NCBI RefSeq assembly: GCF_022095675.1
Contig: NZ_JAHYSG010000006.1
Location: forward strand, 138,144 to 202,143
Reading direction: 5' to 3'
Length of the DNA: 64,000 nucleotides
Source of the DNA: Dactylosporangium sp. AC04546
GTDB taxonomy: Bacteria; Actinomycetota; Actinomycetes; Mycobacteriales; Micromonosporaceae
Shown here piece after piece: positions 35,098-43,399 of this stretch. A program made the position numbers and the translations under genes. Each line of letters opens with the position of its first letter. Positions within the stretch are counted from its first letter, which is position 1. Below the pieces are notes generated by a model that saw only the letters and a program-made list of their open reading frames with translations, had not been told where the DNA came from and did no database searches.

Positions 35098-36058
35098 GGG
35101 TGAACACTGCCCGGATGATGTCCTCCACCGGAGGGTCTTCGATCGCAACGTCCTCGACCGGCAGGTTGGCCAGCAGCCGGGCTGCGACCGCGGCCGTCTC
35201 GGCGCGTGGCACCACCAGGGTGACCACCGCGCCGTCGACCGCGGACACCTCGCCGAAGCCCGCCCAGGTCTGCGCCGGGACGGCCTCGCGGAGGGTGACC
35301 CGGATCAGCCGGTGCGGCGAGTGTGCCTCGACCAGTGCGGCAAGGTCGCCGTCGAAGCGCAGGGTGCCGCGGTCGATGACCAGCACCCGGCGGGCCAGCG
35401 CGGTCACGTCGCCCATGTAGTGGCTGGTGAGCAGAACGGTGGCGCCGTACTGGGCGTTGTAGTCACGCAGGAACGCGCGCACCGCCGCCTGGCCGTTGAC
35501 GTCCAAGCCGAGCGTCGGCTCGTCGAGGAAGAGCACGTCCGGTCGGTGCAACAGTGCTCCGGCGAGCTCGCAGCGCATCCGCTCGCCGAGGCTGAGCACC
35601 CGGACCTGCTTGTTGAGCAGCGGCTCCAGGTCCAGCAGGGTGACCAGTTCGTCGAGGGCCGAGCGGTAGGCACCCTCGGTGAGGCCGTAGATCGCCCGGT
35701 TGACCTCGAAGGCGTCGGCGGCGGGCAGGTCCCAGAACAGCGCGTTGCGCTGGCCCATGACCAGCGAGATCCGGCGCAGGAAGGCGGACTCCCGACGGTG
35801 CGGGGTGTGCCCGAGCACCCGCACATTGCCGGCGGTGGGATGCAGCAGACCGGTCAGGCACTTCAGTGTGGTCGTCTTACCAGCACCGTTGGGGCCCAGG
35901 AAGCCGACAACCTCGCCCGCGGGAATCGTGAAGCTGACCTGATCAACCGCGTGGACGGTGACATGCTCGCGATGGACGAGGGCGCGGATCGCGGCACGCA
36001 GCCCGGGTTGTCGCCGATGCACCCGAAAGTGCTTGGCCAGGTCACGTACCTCGATCAC
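35090..36058 (-). CDS. ABC exporter ATP-binding protein
   Basis: A 322-residue ATPase. Walker A is GPNGAGKTTT (about residue 55), the signature is LSLGERMRCE in place of LSGGQ, Walker B is DVLFLDEPTLGLD and the switch His is in LTSHYMGD. The C-terminal 90 residues form the extra domain usual in partners of DUF990 permeases. It is the first gene of the three-gene exporter operon. The divergent gene at 36188 leaves a 129-base control region. Confidence 0.92.
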   Translation of the reverse strand: MIEVRDLAKHFRVHRRQPGLRAAIRALVHREHVTVHAVDQVSFTIPAGEVVGFLGPNGAGKTTTLKCLTGLLHPTAGNVRVLGHTPHRRESAFLRRISLVMGQRNALFWDLPAADAFEVNRAIYGLTEGAYRSALDELVTLLDLEPLLNKQVRVLSLGERMRCELAGALLHRPDVLFLDEPTLGLDVNGQAAVRAFLRDYNAQYGATVLLTSHYMGDVTALARRVLVIDRGTLRFDGDLAALVEAHSPHRLIRVTLREAVPAQTWAGFGEVSAVDGAVVTLVVPRAETAAVAARLLANLPVEDVAIEDPPVEDIIRAVFTHA

Positions 36059-36187
36059 CGCTCGACCCTATCTACAGTTGTGCACTGGTCGATACCGAAT
36101 TTTCCCGCTTCGACGTGGTCGGCACCGCACTGGACGCCCGCACCTGCAGCGCTGTAACCGTTCGCGCGCATTGTGTAGCCTCGGTGC

Positions 36188-36907
36188 ATGTCCTCGGGGG
36201 AACGGGACGTCGCCGATGCCGACTCCCGCACGTCTACGCCGCGCTCGAAGGTGGGCGGTCGCCGGGCCTGGCTCTTCCTCGGCCTCGCGTTGGTGGTGCT
36301 CGCCGGCGGCGGCCCGATCGCCTACGTGGGACGCGACGACGACCCTTGGGTGACGAGTGCGAGGTCGTTGTTCCCGGCCGTCGATCCCCTCGCCGCCGCG
36401 GCGGAGACCGGCCTCTATGCCGCGAATCCGCCGGTCGGCGACGTCATCGTGCTGGCCGATCGGTCGACCCAAGAGGGCGTGCCGCAACGGCTACGGTTCT
36501 CGCTGGTCCTCTGGTACTCGCCGAACGGAAAACTCTGCGAAGCGTTCGTGAGACAGGCTGCCGGCAATGACTCGGTCTGTTCGTATGTGAACGTCGACGG
36601 GTCGCCCAAGCTTGCCGACATACCTGGTCTGGTCCCCTTCTGCCACGGGTACTGGGCGGGCTACCTCTGGGTCCTCGGTAGCGTGCCGCCGGCCGTCACC
36701 TCGGTTACCGCCGTCAACGGTGCCGGCCAGACCCGGACCGCGAAGGTGGTGAACGTACGTGCCGGCACCGACGGCCAATTCCAGCTCTTCACCATGATGC
36801 TCTACGCAGGCGACGTGAACCTGGGCGTCGTGCGCTTCGACGGCACCGACGAATCCGGGCGGGTGGTCGTCACCAAGAAGACCGACGGAGGGGGCAACCC
36901 CATCTAG
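36188..36907 (+). CDS. Single-pass membrane protein, extracellular domain of unknown function
   Basis: A 239-residue protein: hydrophilic first 25 residues, one hydrophobic helix (about residues 27-47) and an extracytoplasmic domain with three Cys residues (LCEAF, SVCSY, PFCHG) that could form a disulfide. No enzyme motif or known family is recognised. The ATG has no Shine-Dalgarno; TAGCCT (36176-36181) lies six bases upstream, so it is probably leaderless. Confidence 0.6.
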   Translation: MSSGERDVADADSRTSTPRSKVGGRRAWLFLGLALVVLAGGGPIAYVGRDDDPWVTSARSLFPAVDPLAAAAETGLYAANPPVGDVIVLADRSTQEGVPQRLRFSLVLWYSPNGKLCEAFVRQAAGNDSVCSYVNVDGSPKLADIPGLVPFCHGYWAGYLWVLGSVPPAVTSVTAVNGAGQTRTAKVVNVRAGTDGQFQLFTMMLYAGDVNLGVVRFDGTDESGRVVVTKKTDGGGNPI

Positions 36908-36932
36908 AACGGGCCGCGGTCGCACATTGGTG

Positions 36933-36961
36933 CGCGGTGCTCACTTGAGGTGGACACCGCG
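36933..36961. terminator. Possible bidirectional terminator
   Basis: CGCGGTG (36933-36939) pairs with CACCGCG (36955-36961) in the 60-base gap between two convergent genes. The stem is short, so this is tentative. Confidence 0.4.
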
Positions 36962-36967
36962 TGCAGG

Positions 36968-38044
36968 TCAGATGTCGAAGCCTTCGTCTTCGAAGCCGCC
37001 AAGGCCGCTGTCGACACCGGTGTCGTCGAATGCTTGGGCGGCGACGTCAGGCTCGAATGCGTCACCGATCATGTCGCTGATGACCATGCCGCCGAGGAAG
37101 CCGAGCGCGGCGCCGCCGACGCCTGCGGCAATGGCGGCGCCCATGCCTGGCCGGCGCTGATAGCCGCCGTACTGGTAGGGCTGGTGGCCCTTGTATGCGT
37201 AGGCCTGGCCGGGGTGGCGGTAGCTGTTCGGTTGGCCGTGCGCGGACGGCTGATGGGGCTGCAGGAAGGCGCCCGGCGCGGCGGCAGGCTGGCCGTGCTG
37301 CTGCAGGACGGTGGTCAGCCACCGGTCGACTTCAGCGATCCAGCCGTCCTCTTCGGTGTTGAGGCGTTCGATGTCCGCGGCCGTCAGGTGGTGGCGGTCG
37401 CCGGCCCCTGGACGTGTGGCGAGTTCGGCGACGGCGGTGAGGTCGTCGGCGCCTGCGGCGATGAGGAACACGACCTGGGGGATGTGCGGACCGGGCTGCT
37501 GACCTTCGGGGATGGGCGCGTAGAAGGTGACGGCCTGGGCAGCCGGGACAGCCAGGCCCGTCAGACCGGCACCGGGGCGCAGTTCGCTGCGGACGAACCG
37601 GGCGCCGATGATGCCGAGCGCGTCCATGATCTGCTGCTGCACCGGGCTGGCGTCGAGCTTGACCGGGTCGAAGTCGCCTTTGGCGGTGCCCGACGCGACG
37701 GTGACGTGGGTGCGCACACCCGCGGTGAGGCCGGGCAGGTTGTGCCCGTAGAGCGCGGTGAACGGGGCATGGGCCGGCACGGGCAGGGTGAACGGCAGCG
37801 ACGGGTTGCTGCCGCCGGTGAGGTGGAGGTCGGCGGCGACGCGGTGACGGGCGAGCTCGACCTCGCCGAGGGGACCGTTGACCAGTAGCTGCAGGTCGAC
37901 GGCCGTGACCTGGCTGTCGCTCTTGGCGCGCAGGTTGACCTGGCCGGTCAGCATGCCGCCGGGCGTCACGGGTTGCGCGGCGATGACGGTGTCGACCTCG
38001 ACACCGCCGAGTCCGAGGCTGGCGAGCAATTTCTTGAAGACCAT
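36968..38044 (-). CDS. Spo0M-family sporulation-control protein
   Basis: A 358-residue protein. Residues 1-235 form the arrestin-like Spo0M fold: KKLLASLGLGGVEVDTVIAA, GGMLTGQVNLRAKSDSQVTA, LPFTLPVPAHAPFTALYGHN, and KGDFDPVKLDASPVQQQIMDAL. A Gln/Pro/His/Tyr-rich linker (about 255-300) leads to a Gly-rich hydrophobic segment AAIAAGVGGAALGFLGGMVI, similar to the tail of many actinobacterial Spo0M proteins. Its ATG shares one base with the stop codon of the CorC-type gene (TGATG), so the two are translationally coupled. In Bacillus, Spo0M influences sporulation and division; the role in this organism is inferred. Confidence 0.88.
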   Translation of the reverse strand: MVFKKLLASLGLGGVEVDTVIAAQPVTPGGMLTGQVNLRAKSDSQVTAVDLQLLVNGPLGEVELARHRVAADLHLTGGSNPSLPFTLPVPAHAPFTALYGHNLPGLTAGVRTHVTVASGTAKGDFDPVKLDASPVQQQIMDALGIIGARFVRSELRPGAGLTGLAVPAAQAVTFYAPIPEGQQPGPHIPQVVFLIAAGADDLTAVAELATRPGAGDRHHLTAADIERLNTEEDGWIAEVDRWLTTVLQQHGQPAAAPGAFLQPHQPSAHGQPNSYRHPGQAYAYKGHQPYQYGGYQRRPGMGAAIAAGVGGAALGFLGGMVISDMIGDAFEPDVAAQAFDDTGVDSGLGGFEDEGFDI

Positions 38045-39138
38045 CAGCGGTTGCCTTTCTGGGTGCGGGATTCGGTGGTGCGGGCTGGTGCGTTGCGGTA
38101 TGCGGCGACGATCGGATCGGTTTCGTCGTCGAACTGGCCGATGACCTGTTCCAGGAGGTCTTCGAGGGCGACCAGGCCGACCGGGTCGTCGTGATCGGTG
38201 ACGATGGCGACCTGGGCGCGGTGTTCGCGCATGGCGCGGATGGCCTCCAGGGCGCTGTGCTGCGCGGACAGGGTGAACGGGGCGGTCATCAGGTGGCCGG
38301 CCGTGGCGCCCACCTGGTCGGTGGTGGCCTTGAGGGCGTCACGGGCGTGCACGATGCCGACGATGCGGCCGTCGTCGGTGACCGGGAGCCGGGAGCGGCC
38401 GTACCGCAGACATTGCTGTTCGACTTCGCGGGCGGCGGCGCCGGCGCGGACGGTGACCATCTGCTCGGCGGGGATCATGACCGCGGCGACCGTGGTGCGC
38501 TGCAGGCTGAGGATCGCGGTGAGCAACTGCTCGTCGGAGGCGGGAAGCGTGCCGTGTTCCCGAGAGGTTTGCAGCAGCATCCGTAGCTCGTCGGGACCGT
38601 GAGCTTGAGCCAGTTCATCCTGCGGGGTGATCCTGAACAGTCGCAGAGTGGCATTGGCCATGGCGTTGAGCACGGCGAGGGCAGGACGGGCGAGGCGGGC
38701 GAACGCCCGGAACGGCAGGGCAAGCAGCAACGCCGAACGCTCCGGGTGGGTGATGGCCCATGACTTGGGCGCCATCTCACCCACGACCATGTGCAGGAAC
38801 ACCACCACCGCCAGGGCCATGATGAACGCGGCGACGTAACTGGCCTGGGAAGGCAGCCCGGTCGCGTGCAGCAGCGGTTCGAGCAGGTCGGCCAGGGCGG
38901 GTTTGGCGAGGGCCCCCAGCCCGAGTGAGCACAGCGTGATGCCGAGCTGGGAGCCGGCGAGCATAAGTGACAGTTCCCGGTTGCCGGCCAGGGCTGCGCG
39001 TGCGGCGGGGGAGCCGTCGGCGGCGAGGGCTTCCAGCCGATGACGTTTGGAGGCGATCAGTGCGAACTCGGCGGCGACGAAGAATGCGTTGAGGGCCAGC
39101 AGCACCAGCGAGGCGGCCAGGGCAGTGGTCAGACTCAT
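38044..39138 (-). CDS. CorC/HlyC-type membrane protein with CBS domains (second)
   Basis: A 364-residue protein. The N-terminal DUF21 (CNNM) membrane domain has about four hydrophobic segments (LVLLALNAFFVAAEFALIAS, FLHMVVGEMAPKSWAI). A CBS pair follows (MIPAEQMVTVRAGAAAREVE, SRLPVTDDGRIVGIVHARD, VAIVTDHDDPVGLVALEDLL). The final CorC_HlyC domain seems short or missing, because only about 25 residues follow. Relatives transport or sense magnesium or cobalt. It overlaps the upstream paralogue by four bases (ATGA). Confidence 0.88.
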   Translation of the reverse strand: MSLTTALAASLVLLALNAFFVAAEFALIASKRHRLEALAADGSPAARAALAGNRELSLMLAGSQLGITLCSLGLGALAKPALADLLEPLLHATGLPSQASYVAAFIMALAVVVFLHMVVGEMAPKSWAITHPERSALLLALPFRAFARLARPALAVLNAMANATLRLFRITPQDELAQAHGPDELRMLLQTSREHGTLPASDEQLLTAILSLQRTTVAAVMIPAEQMVTVRAGAAAREVEQQCLRYGRSRLPVTDDGRIVGIVHARDALKATTDQVGATAGHLMTAPFTLSAQHSALEAIRAMREHRAQVAIVTDHDDPVGLVALEDLLEQVIGQFDDETDPIVAAYRNAPARTTESRTQKGNR

Positions 39139-40466
39139 GGCTGCTGCCCTACGGCGATGTGGACGGTGGCGGCGACGTGCCGGTGCACCGACACGGCGGT
39201 CAGCCGGGTCGGCTGCGCCGGCACGTCGGGTCCGAGTTCGGTCGACAGGTCGACGTGGTCGCCTTCGGCCAGGATCCGGCCGAGGCGGTACATCATGAGG
39301 CCGGAGACCGTGTCGTAGAGCGGGTTGGCGGGAAACCGGACGCCGGTGGCGACGGCGATCTGGTCCAGCCGCCACCGGCCCGGCACGAGCCAGGATCCGT
39401 CGGGTTGGCGTTCGGCGCCGAGTTCGGGCAGGTCGTCCTCGTCGTGGATCTGGCCGACGAGTTCTTCGGCGATGTCCTCGAGGCTGATGACGCCGGCGAA
39501 TCCGCCGTACTCGTCGGCGACGATGGCCAGTTGCCGTCGCTCGCTGCGCAGTTGCTCCAGCACATGGGTCACCATTGCGGAGGCCGGCACCACGAGCGGG
39601 GGTGCGGCCAGTTTGCTCACCGGGGTGTGGTCGCGCTGATCGGGGTCGAGGGTCAGCACATCGGTGACCGAGACGATGCCGGTGACGTCGTCGACACCAG
39701 CGCCGATGACGGGGAAGCGGGAATGGCCGCTGGGTAGCAGCTGCACGAGCCGGCTGGCGGGTTCGTCGGCGCGCACGGTGACCACGTCGACGCGGGGCAC
39801 CATCACCGAGCCCGCGCTGAGGTTGCGGAACTCCAGTCCGGAGTCGAGCAGCCGTGCGGTGTCGACGTCGAGGTCACCGCGGTCATGGGCGTCAGCGACG
39901 ATGCGTTCGAGGTCTTCACGGGTCGCGCCCTGGGGCAGTTCCTCGACCGGTTCGATGCCGGCGCGGCGCAACAGCCGGGTCGCCGCGGCGTCGAAGATTC
40001 TGATCAGCGGCCCTGCGACGGTCAGGTACATCAACGTCGAGCCCGACAACCATCTGGCCAACGCGCCCGGCTTCGTGATGGCGAGGTTCTTCGGTGCGAG
40101 CTCACCGAGGACCATCTGCACCACGGTTGCGACCAGCAAGGCCACCACCACGGACACTGACAGGCTCGCCGCCCGCGGAACACCTGCCGACCCCAGGAGC
40201 GCGGCCAGCCCTTCGCCCAGGTAGGGCTCGGCGACGTAGCCGGCCAGCAGGGCCGTCACGGTGATGCCGAGCTGCGCGCCCGACAGCATGAACGACAGTC
40301 GTTCGGTCACCTGCAACGCCCGCGCCGCCGCGCGGTCACCGCCGTCGGCCGCCTGCCGCAGCGCGCCACGATCCACCGCTACGTAGGCGAACTCCTGCGC
40401 GACGAAATACGCCGTCGCTGCGGTCAACGCGATGATCAGCACCAGGCCGATCAGGATGAGCATCAC
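39135..40466 (-). CDS. CorC/HlyC-type membrane protein with CBS domains (first)
   Basis: A 443-residue protein with the full family plan: DUF21 membrane domain (about residues 1-190, LISGAQLGITVTALLAG-like segment, MVLGELAPKNLAI), CBS pair (about 205-330, SVMVPRVDVVTVRADEP, RFPVIGAGVDDVTGIVSVTD, LAIVADEYGGFAGVISLEDI) and a C-terminal CorC_HlyC domain (about 345-435). It is the first gene of a three-gene operon ending in spo0M. The start is GTG 40466 or ATG 40463. It probably handles divalent cations at the cytoplasmic membrane. Confidence 0.9.
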   Translation of the reverse strand: MMLILIGLVLIIALTAATAYFVAQEFAYVAVDRGALRQAADGGDRAAARALQVTERLSFMLSGAQLGITVTALLAGYVAEPYLGEGLAALLGSAGVPRAASLSVSVVVALLVATVVQMVLGELAPKNLAITKPGALARWLSGSTLMYLTVAGPLIRIFDAAATRLLRRAGIEPVEELPQGATREDLERIVADAHDRGDLDVDTARLLDSGLEFRNLSAGSVMVPRVDVVTVRADEPASRLVQLLPSGHSRFPVIGAGVDDVTGIVSVTDVLTLDPDQRDHTPVSKLAAPPLVVPASAMVTHVLEQLRSERRQLAIVADEYGGFAGVISLEDIAEELVGQIHDEDDLPELGAERQPDGSWLVPGRWRLDQIAVATGVRFPANPLYDTVSGLMMYRLGRILAEGDHVDLSTELGPDVPAQPTRLTAVSVHRHVAATVHIAVGQQP

Positions 40467-40601
40467 CGGTGTTCACCGGCTCCAAGACGCCGGCCACGTC
40501 CGCGTGGCCAGCGTTGATGTATGTCGGTACGGATCACCCACGAACGCGACACTAGCACGTGCAACTGTACGGTTTGCCCCACGAAGCTGGGCATTTGCTG
40601 T

Positions 40602-40724
40602 GGGTATGCCGCCGTCGACGACCGCGCCCGCCCGGCCTACGCCGAGATCCTGCCCGACGAGCAAGGCAGCACCGCCGCGGCTGGTTGTCTCCGGCCTGTG
40701 GTGCGGTCCGCCGGCGACCGTTGA
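40602..40724 (+). pseudogene. Relic of an IS481-type transposase
   Basis: The frame reads YAAVDDRARPAYAEILPDEQ then GSTAAAGCLR and stops at 40724. It matches the first catalytic-Asp region of IS481-family (rve-fold) transposases, HxAVDDxSRLAYxEILxDE. The second Asp/Glu region, the start and the terminal repeats are gone. It lies between the CorC operon and the catabolic cluster, where a promoter for the cluster now begins inside its end. Confidence 0.6.
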
Positions 40725-40749
40725 CGCAAAAAGAGTATACGGATATCTT
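40721..40749 (+). promoter_or_regulatory. Sigma-70 type promoter of the catabolic operon, with AGAGTATAC motif in the spacer
   Basis: TTGACG (40721-40726), a 17-base spacer and TATCTT (40744-40749) make a nearly canonical promoter. The spacer holds AAGAGTATACGG (40731-40742), related to motifs at the promoters near 44954 and 54197. A regulator bound there would block or control polymerase. Confidence 0.65.
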
Positions 40750-40790
40750 CGGTGGGTCGCGTGTGGCCGCGCTGAGCCGAGGAGATCCCC

Positions 40791-40916
40791 ATGCACCTGC
40801 TGGATCGGTTGTCCATCGCTGGCTGCTGCAATGCTCCTGTCGCCCGCGGCCTTGGTGAGGTGACCTGGCCTTCGCGAAGCACTGCTCGTCCGCTTGCTGG
40901 ACGTCGAGTGGCCTGA
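40791..40916 (+). CDS. Possible 41-residue leader ORF
   Basis: An ATG with GAGGAG seven bases upstream lies about 35 bases after the presumed transcription start of the 40721 promoter. It encodes 41 residues, beginning HLLDRLSIAGCCNAPVARG. There is no signal peptide. The Cys-Cys pair at residues 12-13 faintly recalls cysteine-rich leader peptides of actinobacterial sulfur genes, but the reading frame continues for 28 codons beyond it. It overlaps a stretch that resembles a decayed dehydrogenase gene, so it may simply be a fortuitous start. A real but unknown small protein is possible. Confidence 0.35.
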   Translation: MHLLDRLSIAGCCNAPVARGLGEVTWPSRSTARPLAGRRVA

Positions 40917-41000
40917 ATTGATCGGGCGGTCACCGCGGGCGGCCTTCAGCTCGAGGAGATGATCACGAAGATGTACCCGCTGGACAGGTTGGGCAGCCGG
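40884..41000 (+). pseudogene. Relic of a Zn-dependent alcohol dehydrogenase C-terminus
   Basis: Two frames together read LVRLLDVEWPELIG and, one frameshift later, AVTAGGLQLEEMITKMYPLD RLG. This resembles the end of medium-chain zinc dehydrogenases (a run of the type LxxxGxLxLDxLVTxxYPLDxIN). The rest of the gene is absent. It sits in the leader of the amidohydrolase operon and points to a deletion that brought the promoter next to the cluster. Confidence 0.4.
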
Positions 41001-41074
41001 CCTGGCGGAACCGGCCGCGATCTGGCGAGCGGGCAGTGTTGGGTTGGACCGGAGATTCGAACGAGGAGCGAGTT

Positions 41075-42256
41075 GTGCCACTGACTGACGACATCAAGAT
41101 GATTTCGATGGACGATCACCTCATTGAACCGCCGAACCTGTGGGTGGATCGGATTCCAGCGAAGTACCACGACCGGTGCCCGCGGGTCGAGGAGGTGAAG
41201 GTGGATCGGGTCGAGCCCTTCTACGCCAAGACGGTGCACCTGAAGAAGGGGATGCAGGTCTGGCGGTACGAGGATGTCCTGGAGCCGAATGTTGGCTTGA
41301 CGGCAACTGCTGGCTTGGACGTCAAGGACCGCAACTTCAGTCCGGTGCGGTTCGACCAGATGCGCCGGGGGACCTGGGATCCGGTGGCTCGGCTGGCCGA
41401 CATGGACGCCGACGGTGTGTGGGCGCAGGCACCGTTTCCGAGCTTTCCGGGCTTCAGCGGCAACAAGTTCGTCTTCTCCAAGGACAAGGACCTCGCGTAT
41501 CTGTGCGTGCGGGCGTACAACGACTTTCTGCTCGACGAGTGGTGCCCGACCGCACCGGACCGCTACATCTCGATCATCATGCTGCCGCTGTGGGATCAGC
41601 AGCTCAGTGCCCAGGAGGTGACGCGCTGCGCGGCCAAGGGCGCGCGTGCGATCACGTTCCCGGACAACCCGGCGGGGCTGGGGCTGCCGTCGTACCAGAC
41701 CGCTGCGTGGGACCCCGTCTTCGCCGCGGCGGCCGAGGCCGGGTTGCCGTTGCTGATGCACTTCGGCGGGTCGAAGATCGTGCCGTTCGTGTCGCCGGAG
41801 GCGCCGCAGGCGGCGGTCACCGCGTTGTTCGGCATCACGTTGTTCAACTCGATGGCCGAATTGGTCATGTCGCCGGTGTTCAAGAAACACCCGAAGCTGA
41901 GGGTCTGCTACGCCGAGGGTGGCATCGGCTGGGTTCCGTACGCGCTGATGCGTCTGGACCAGGTGTGGGAAGACTATCGGGAGTACCCGATCGAGAACAA
42001 CGTCGACCCTGACCGGCGCCCGTCGGACGTGGTGCGCGAACACATCTACTCGTGCTTCATCGACGACCCGGTCGGTATCGGACTGCGCCACGACATCGGT
42101 ATCAACCGGCTGCTGTGGGAGAGCGACTACCCGCACTCGGACTCGCTGTGGCCGGACAGCCGCAGCAACGCCAAGAAGGTGTTCGCCGACGTGCCGACCG
42201 AGGAGGTCCGGCAGATTGTCGAGACCAACGCACGTGAGCTCTTCCGCCTCTACTGA
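41075..42256 (+). CDS. Amidohydrolase-superfamily metal-dependent hydrolase or decarboxylase
   Basis: A 393-residue TIM-barrel protein of the amidohydrolase-2 type. Landmarks are SMDDHLIEPPNLWVDR (a D-x-H metal site at the N-terminus), FPSFPGFSGNKF, PLLMHFGGSK with the metal-ligand His, and the C-terminal LLWESDYPHSDSLWPDS with the conserved Asp. Members hydrolyse amide or ester-like bonds, or decarboxylate or hydrate ring acids. The GTG at 41075 has GAGGAG six bases upstream. It is the first large gene of the catabolic operon and overlaps the MaoC gene by 23 bases. Confidence 0.85.
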   Translation: MPLTDDIKMISMDDHLIEPPNLWVDRIPAKYHDRCPRVEEVKVDRVEPFYAKTVHLKKGMQVWRYEDVLEPNVGLTATAGLDVKDRNFSPVRFDQMRRGTWDPVARLADMDADGVWAQAPFPSFPGFSGNKFVFSKDKDLAYLCVRAYNDFLLDEWCPTAPDRYISIIMLPLWDQQLSAQEVTRCAAKGARAITFPDNPAGLGLPSYQTAAWDPVFAAAAEAGLPLLMHFGGSKIVPFVSPEAPQAAVTALFGITLFNSMAELVMSPVFKKHPKLRVCYAEGGIGWVPYALMRLDQVWEDYREYPIENNVDPDRRPSDVVREHIYSCFIDDPVGIGLRHDIGINRLLWESDYPHSDSLWPDSRSNAKKVFADVPTEEVRQIVETNARELFRLY

Positions 42257-43391
42257 CCAGATCGCGTATGCCAGGGAGCGCGACTGGGAACGTGCCTGGC
42301 AACCGGTGATGGACGCGGTCGGCACCGACTTCGGCGACGGTGCCGACCGCGCTGGTCCCGACATCGTCGAGCTCGGTGCGATCCGCAGACTGGCCGAGCC
42401 CCTGGAGTTCGGCTGTCCGCTGCACTACGACCGACCGCTCGCGACGCAGCTCGGGTACCGCGATGTTGCCGTGCCGGTCAGCGGCATCCTGTCGTTCACG
42501 ATCGCGCCGGTCTGGCAACCCGGCGCGCCGGCGGTGTTCACCGACCCGGCGCGAGACGCACAGCCTGAGCGTTCCGGCACCACACCCCGGTTCACCGGTC
42601 TCGAACCGCCGACGACGGCCTACTTCGCCGCCGAGGCGGCTGCCGACTACCTGACGCCGGTCGTCGTCGGCGACCAGCTGTGGCGGCGCGGCAACCGGTT
42701 GGTCGCCTGCGCCCCGAAGCAGACGCGGGTGGGCCGCGGCGCCTTCACGACGTGGGAATCCGAGGTTCGCAACCAGCGTGACGAGCTCGTGGCCCGGTTA
42801 CGCAACACGGCGTACCTCTACGTCCCGCACGGGGAGGTTGCCGCGCCGCCGGCAGCAGCACTCGAGCCGGTCGTGGAGGAACCGATCGAACAGCGCCCGG
42901 TCGACTGGGGACGACAGCGCTGGTGGGACGACCTGACCGTGGGCGAGCCGCTGGGGGCGATTCGCTTCCCTCTGTCGGTGTACCGGCTCGTGATGGCGGC
43001 AGGCTCGAACCGCGACTTCAACTCGATCCACCACAACACCGAGTGGGCCCGCGCGACGGGTGCCGAGGAGATGTACGCCAACGTGGTCTTCCTGCAGGGC
43101 ATGTGGGAGCGGTGCGTACGTGAGTTCATCGGCGTCCGCGGGACGATCCGGCAACTCTCCGGCTTCCGGATGAGGTCGTTCAACACGGTCGGAGACACGG
43201 TGACGGTGCAGGGACGGGTTGTGCGGCTGTGGGAGGAAAGCGGTATCGGCTACGCCGAGCTGCGTGTGTGGTCGAACAACCGCCATGGTGTCTCGGTCGG
43301 GCCGGGCTCGGTCGTCGTGACACTGCCGCGCCGCCCTTCCGGGGCCGGCACCCGAGCCGCGCCATGGCGTCCAACCTTCAGTCCAACCTGA
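42234..43391 (+). CDS. FAS1-like/MaoC two-domain dehydratase (enoyl-CoA hydratase type)
   Basis: A 385-residue double hot-dog protein. The N-terminal FAS1-like dehydratase domain spans about residues 40-190 (FGCPLHYDRPLATQLGYRD, VVVGDQLWRRGNRLVA). The C-terminal MaoC domain begins WWDDLTVGEPLGAIRFPLS and carries NRDFNSIHHNTEWARATGA, the D-x-N-x-x-H hydratase signature with Asp and His, at about residue 262. It should hydrate a 2-enoyl-CoA, probably the product of the acyl-CoA dehydrogenase of this cluster. The GTG at 42234 overlaps the amidohydrolase end, so translation is likely coupled. Confidence 0.85.
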   Translation: MSSSASTDQIAYARERDWERAWQPVMDAVGTDFGDGADRAGPDIVELGAIRRLAEPLEFGCPLHYDRPLATQLGYRDVAVPVSGILSFTIAPVWQPGAPAVFTDPARDAQPERSGTTPRFTGLEPPTTAYFAAEAAADYLTPVVVGDQLWRRGNRLVACAPKQTRVGRGAFTTWESEVRNQRDELVARLRNTAYLYVPHGEVAAPPAAALEPVVEEPIEQRPVDWGRQRWWDDLTVGEPLGAIRFPLSVYRLVMAAGSNRDFNSIHHNTEWARATGAEEMYANVVFLQGMWERCVREFIGVRGTIRQLSGFRMRSFNTVGDTVTVQGRVVRLWEESGIGYAELRVWSNNRHGVSVGPGSVVVTLPRRPSGAGTRAAPWRPTFSPT

Positions 43392-43399
43392 GAGGCGTC

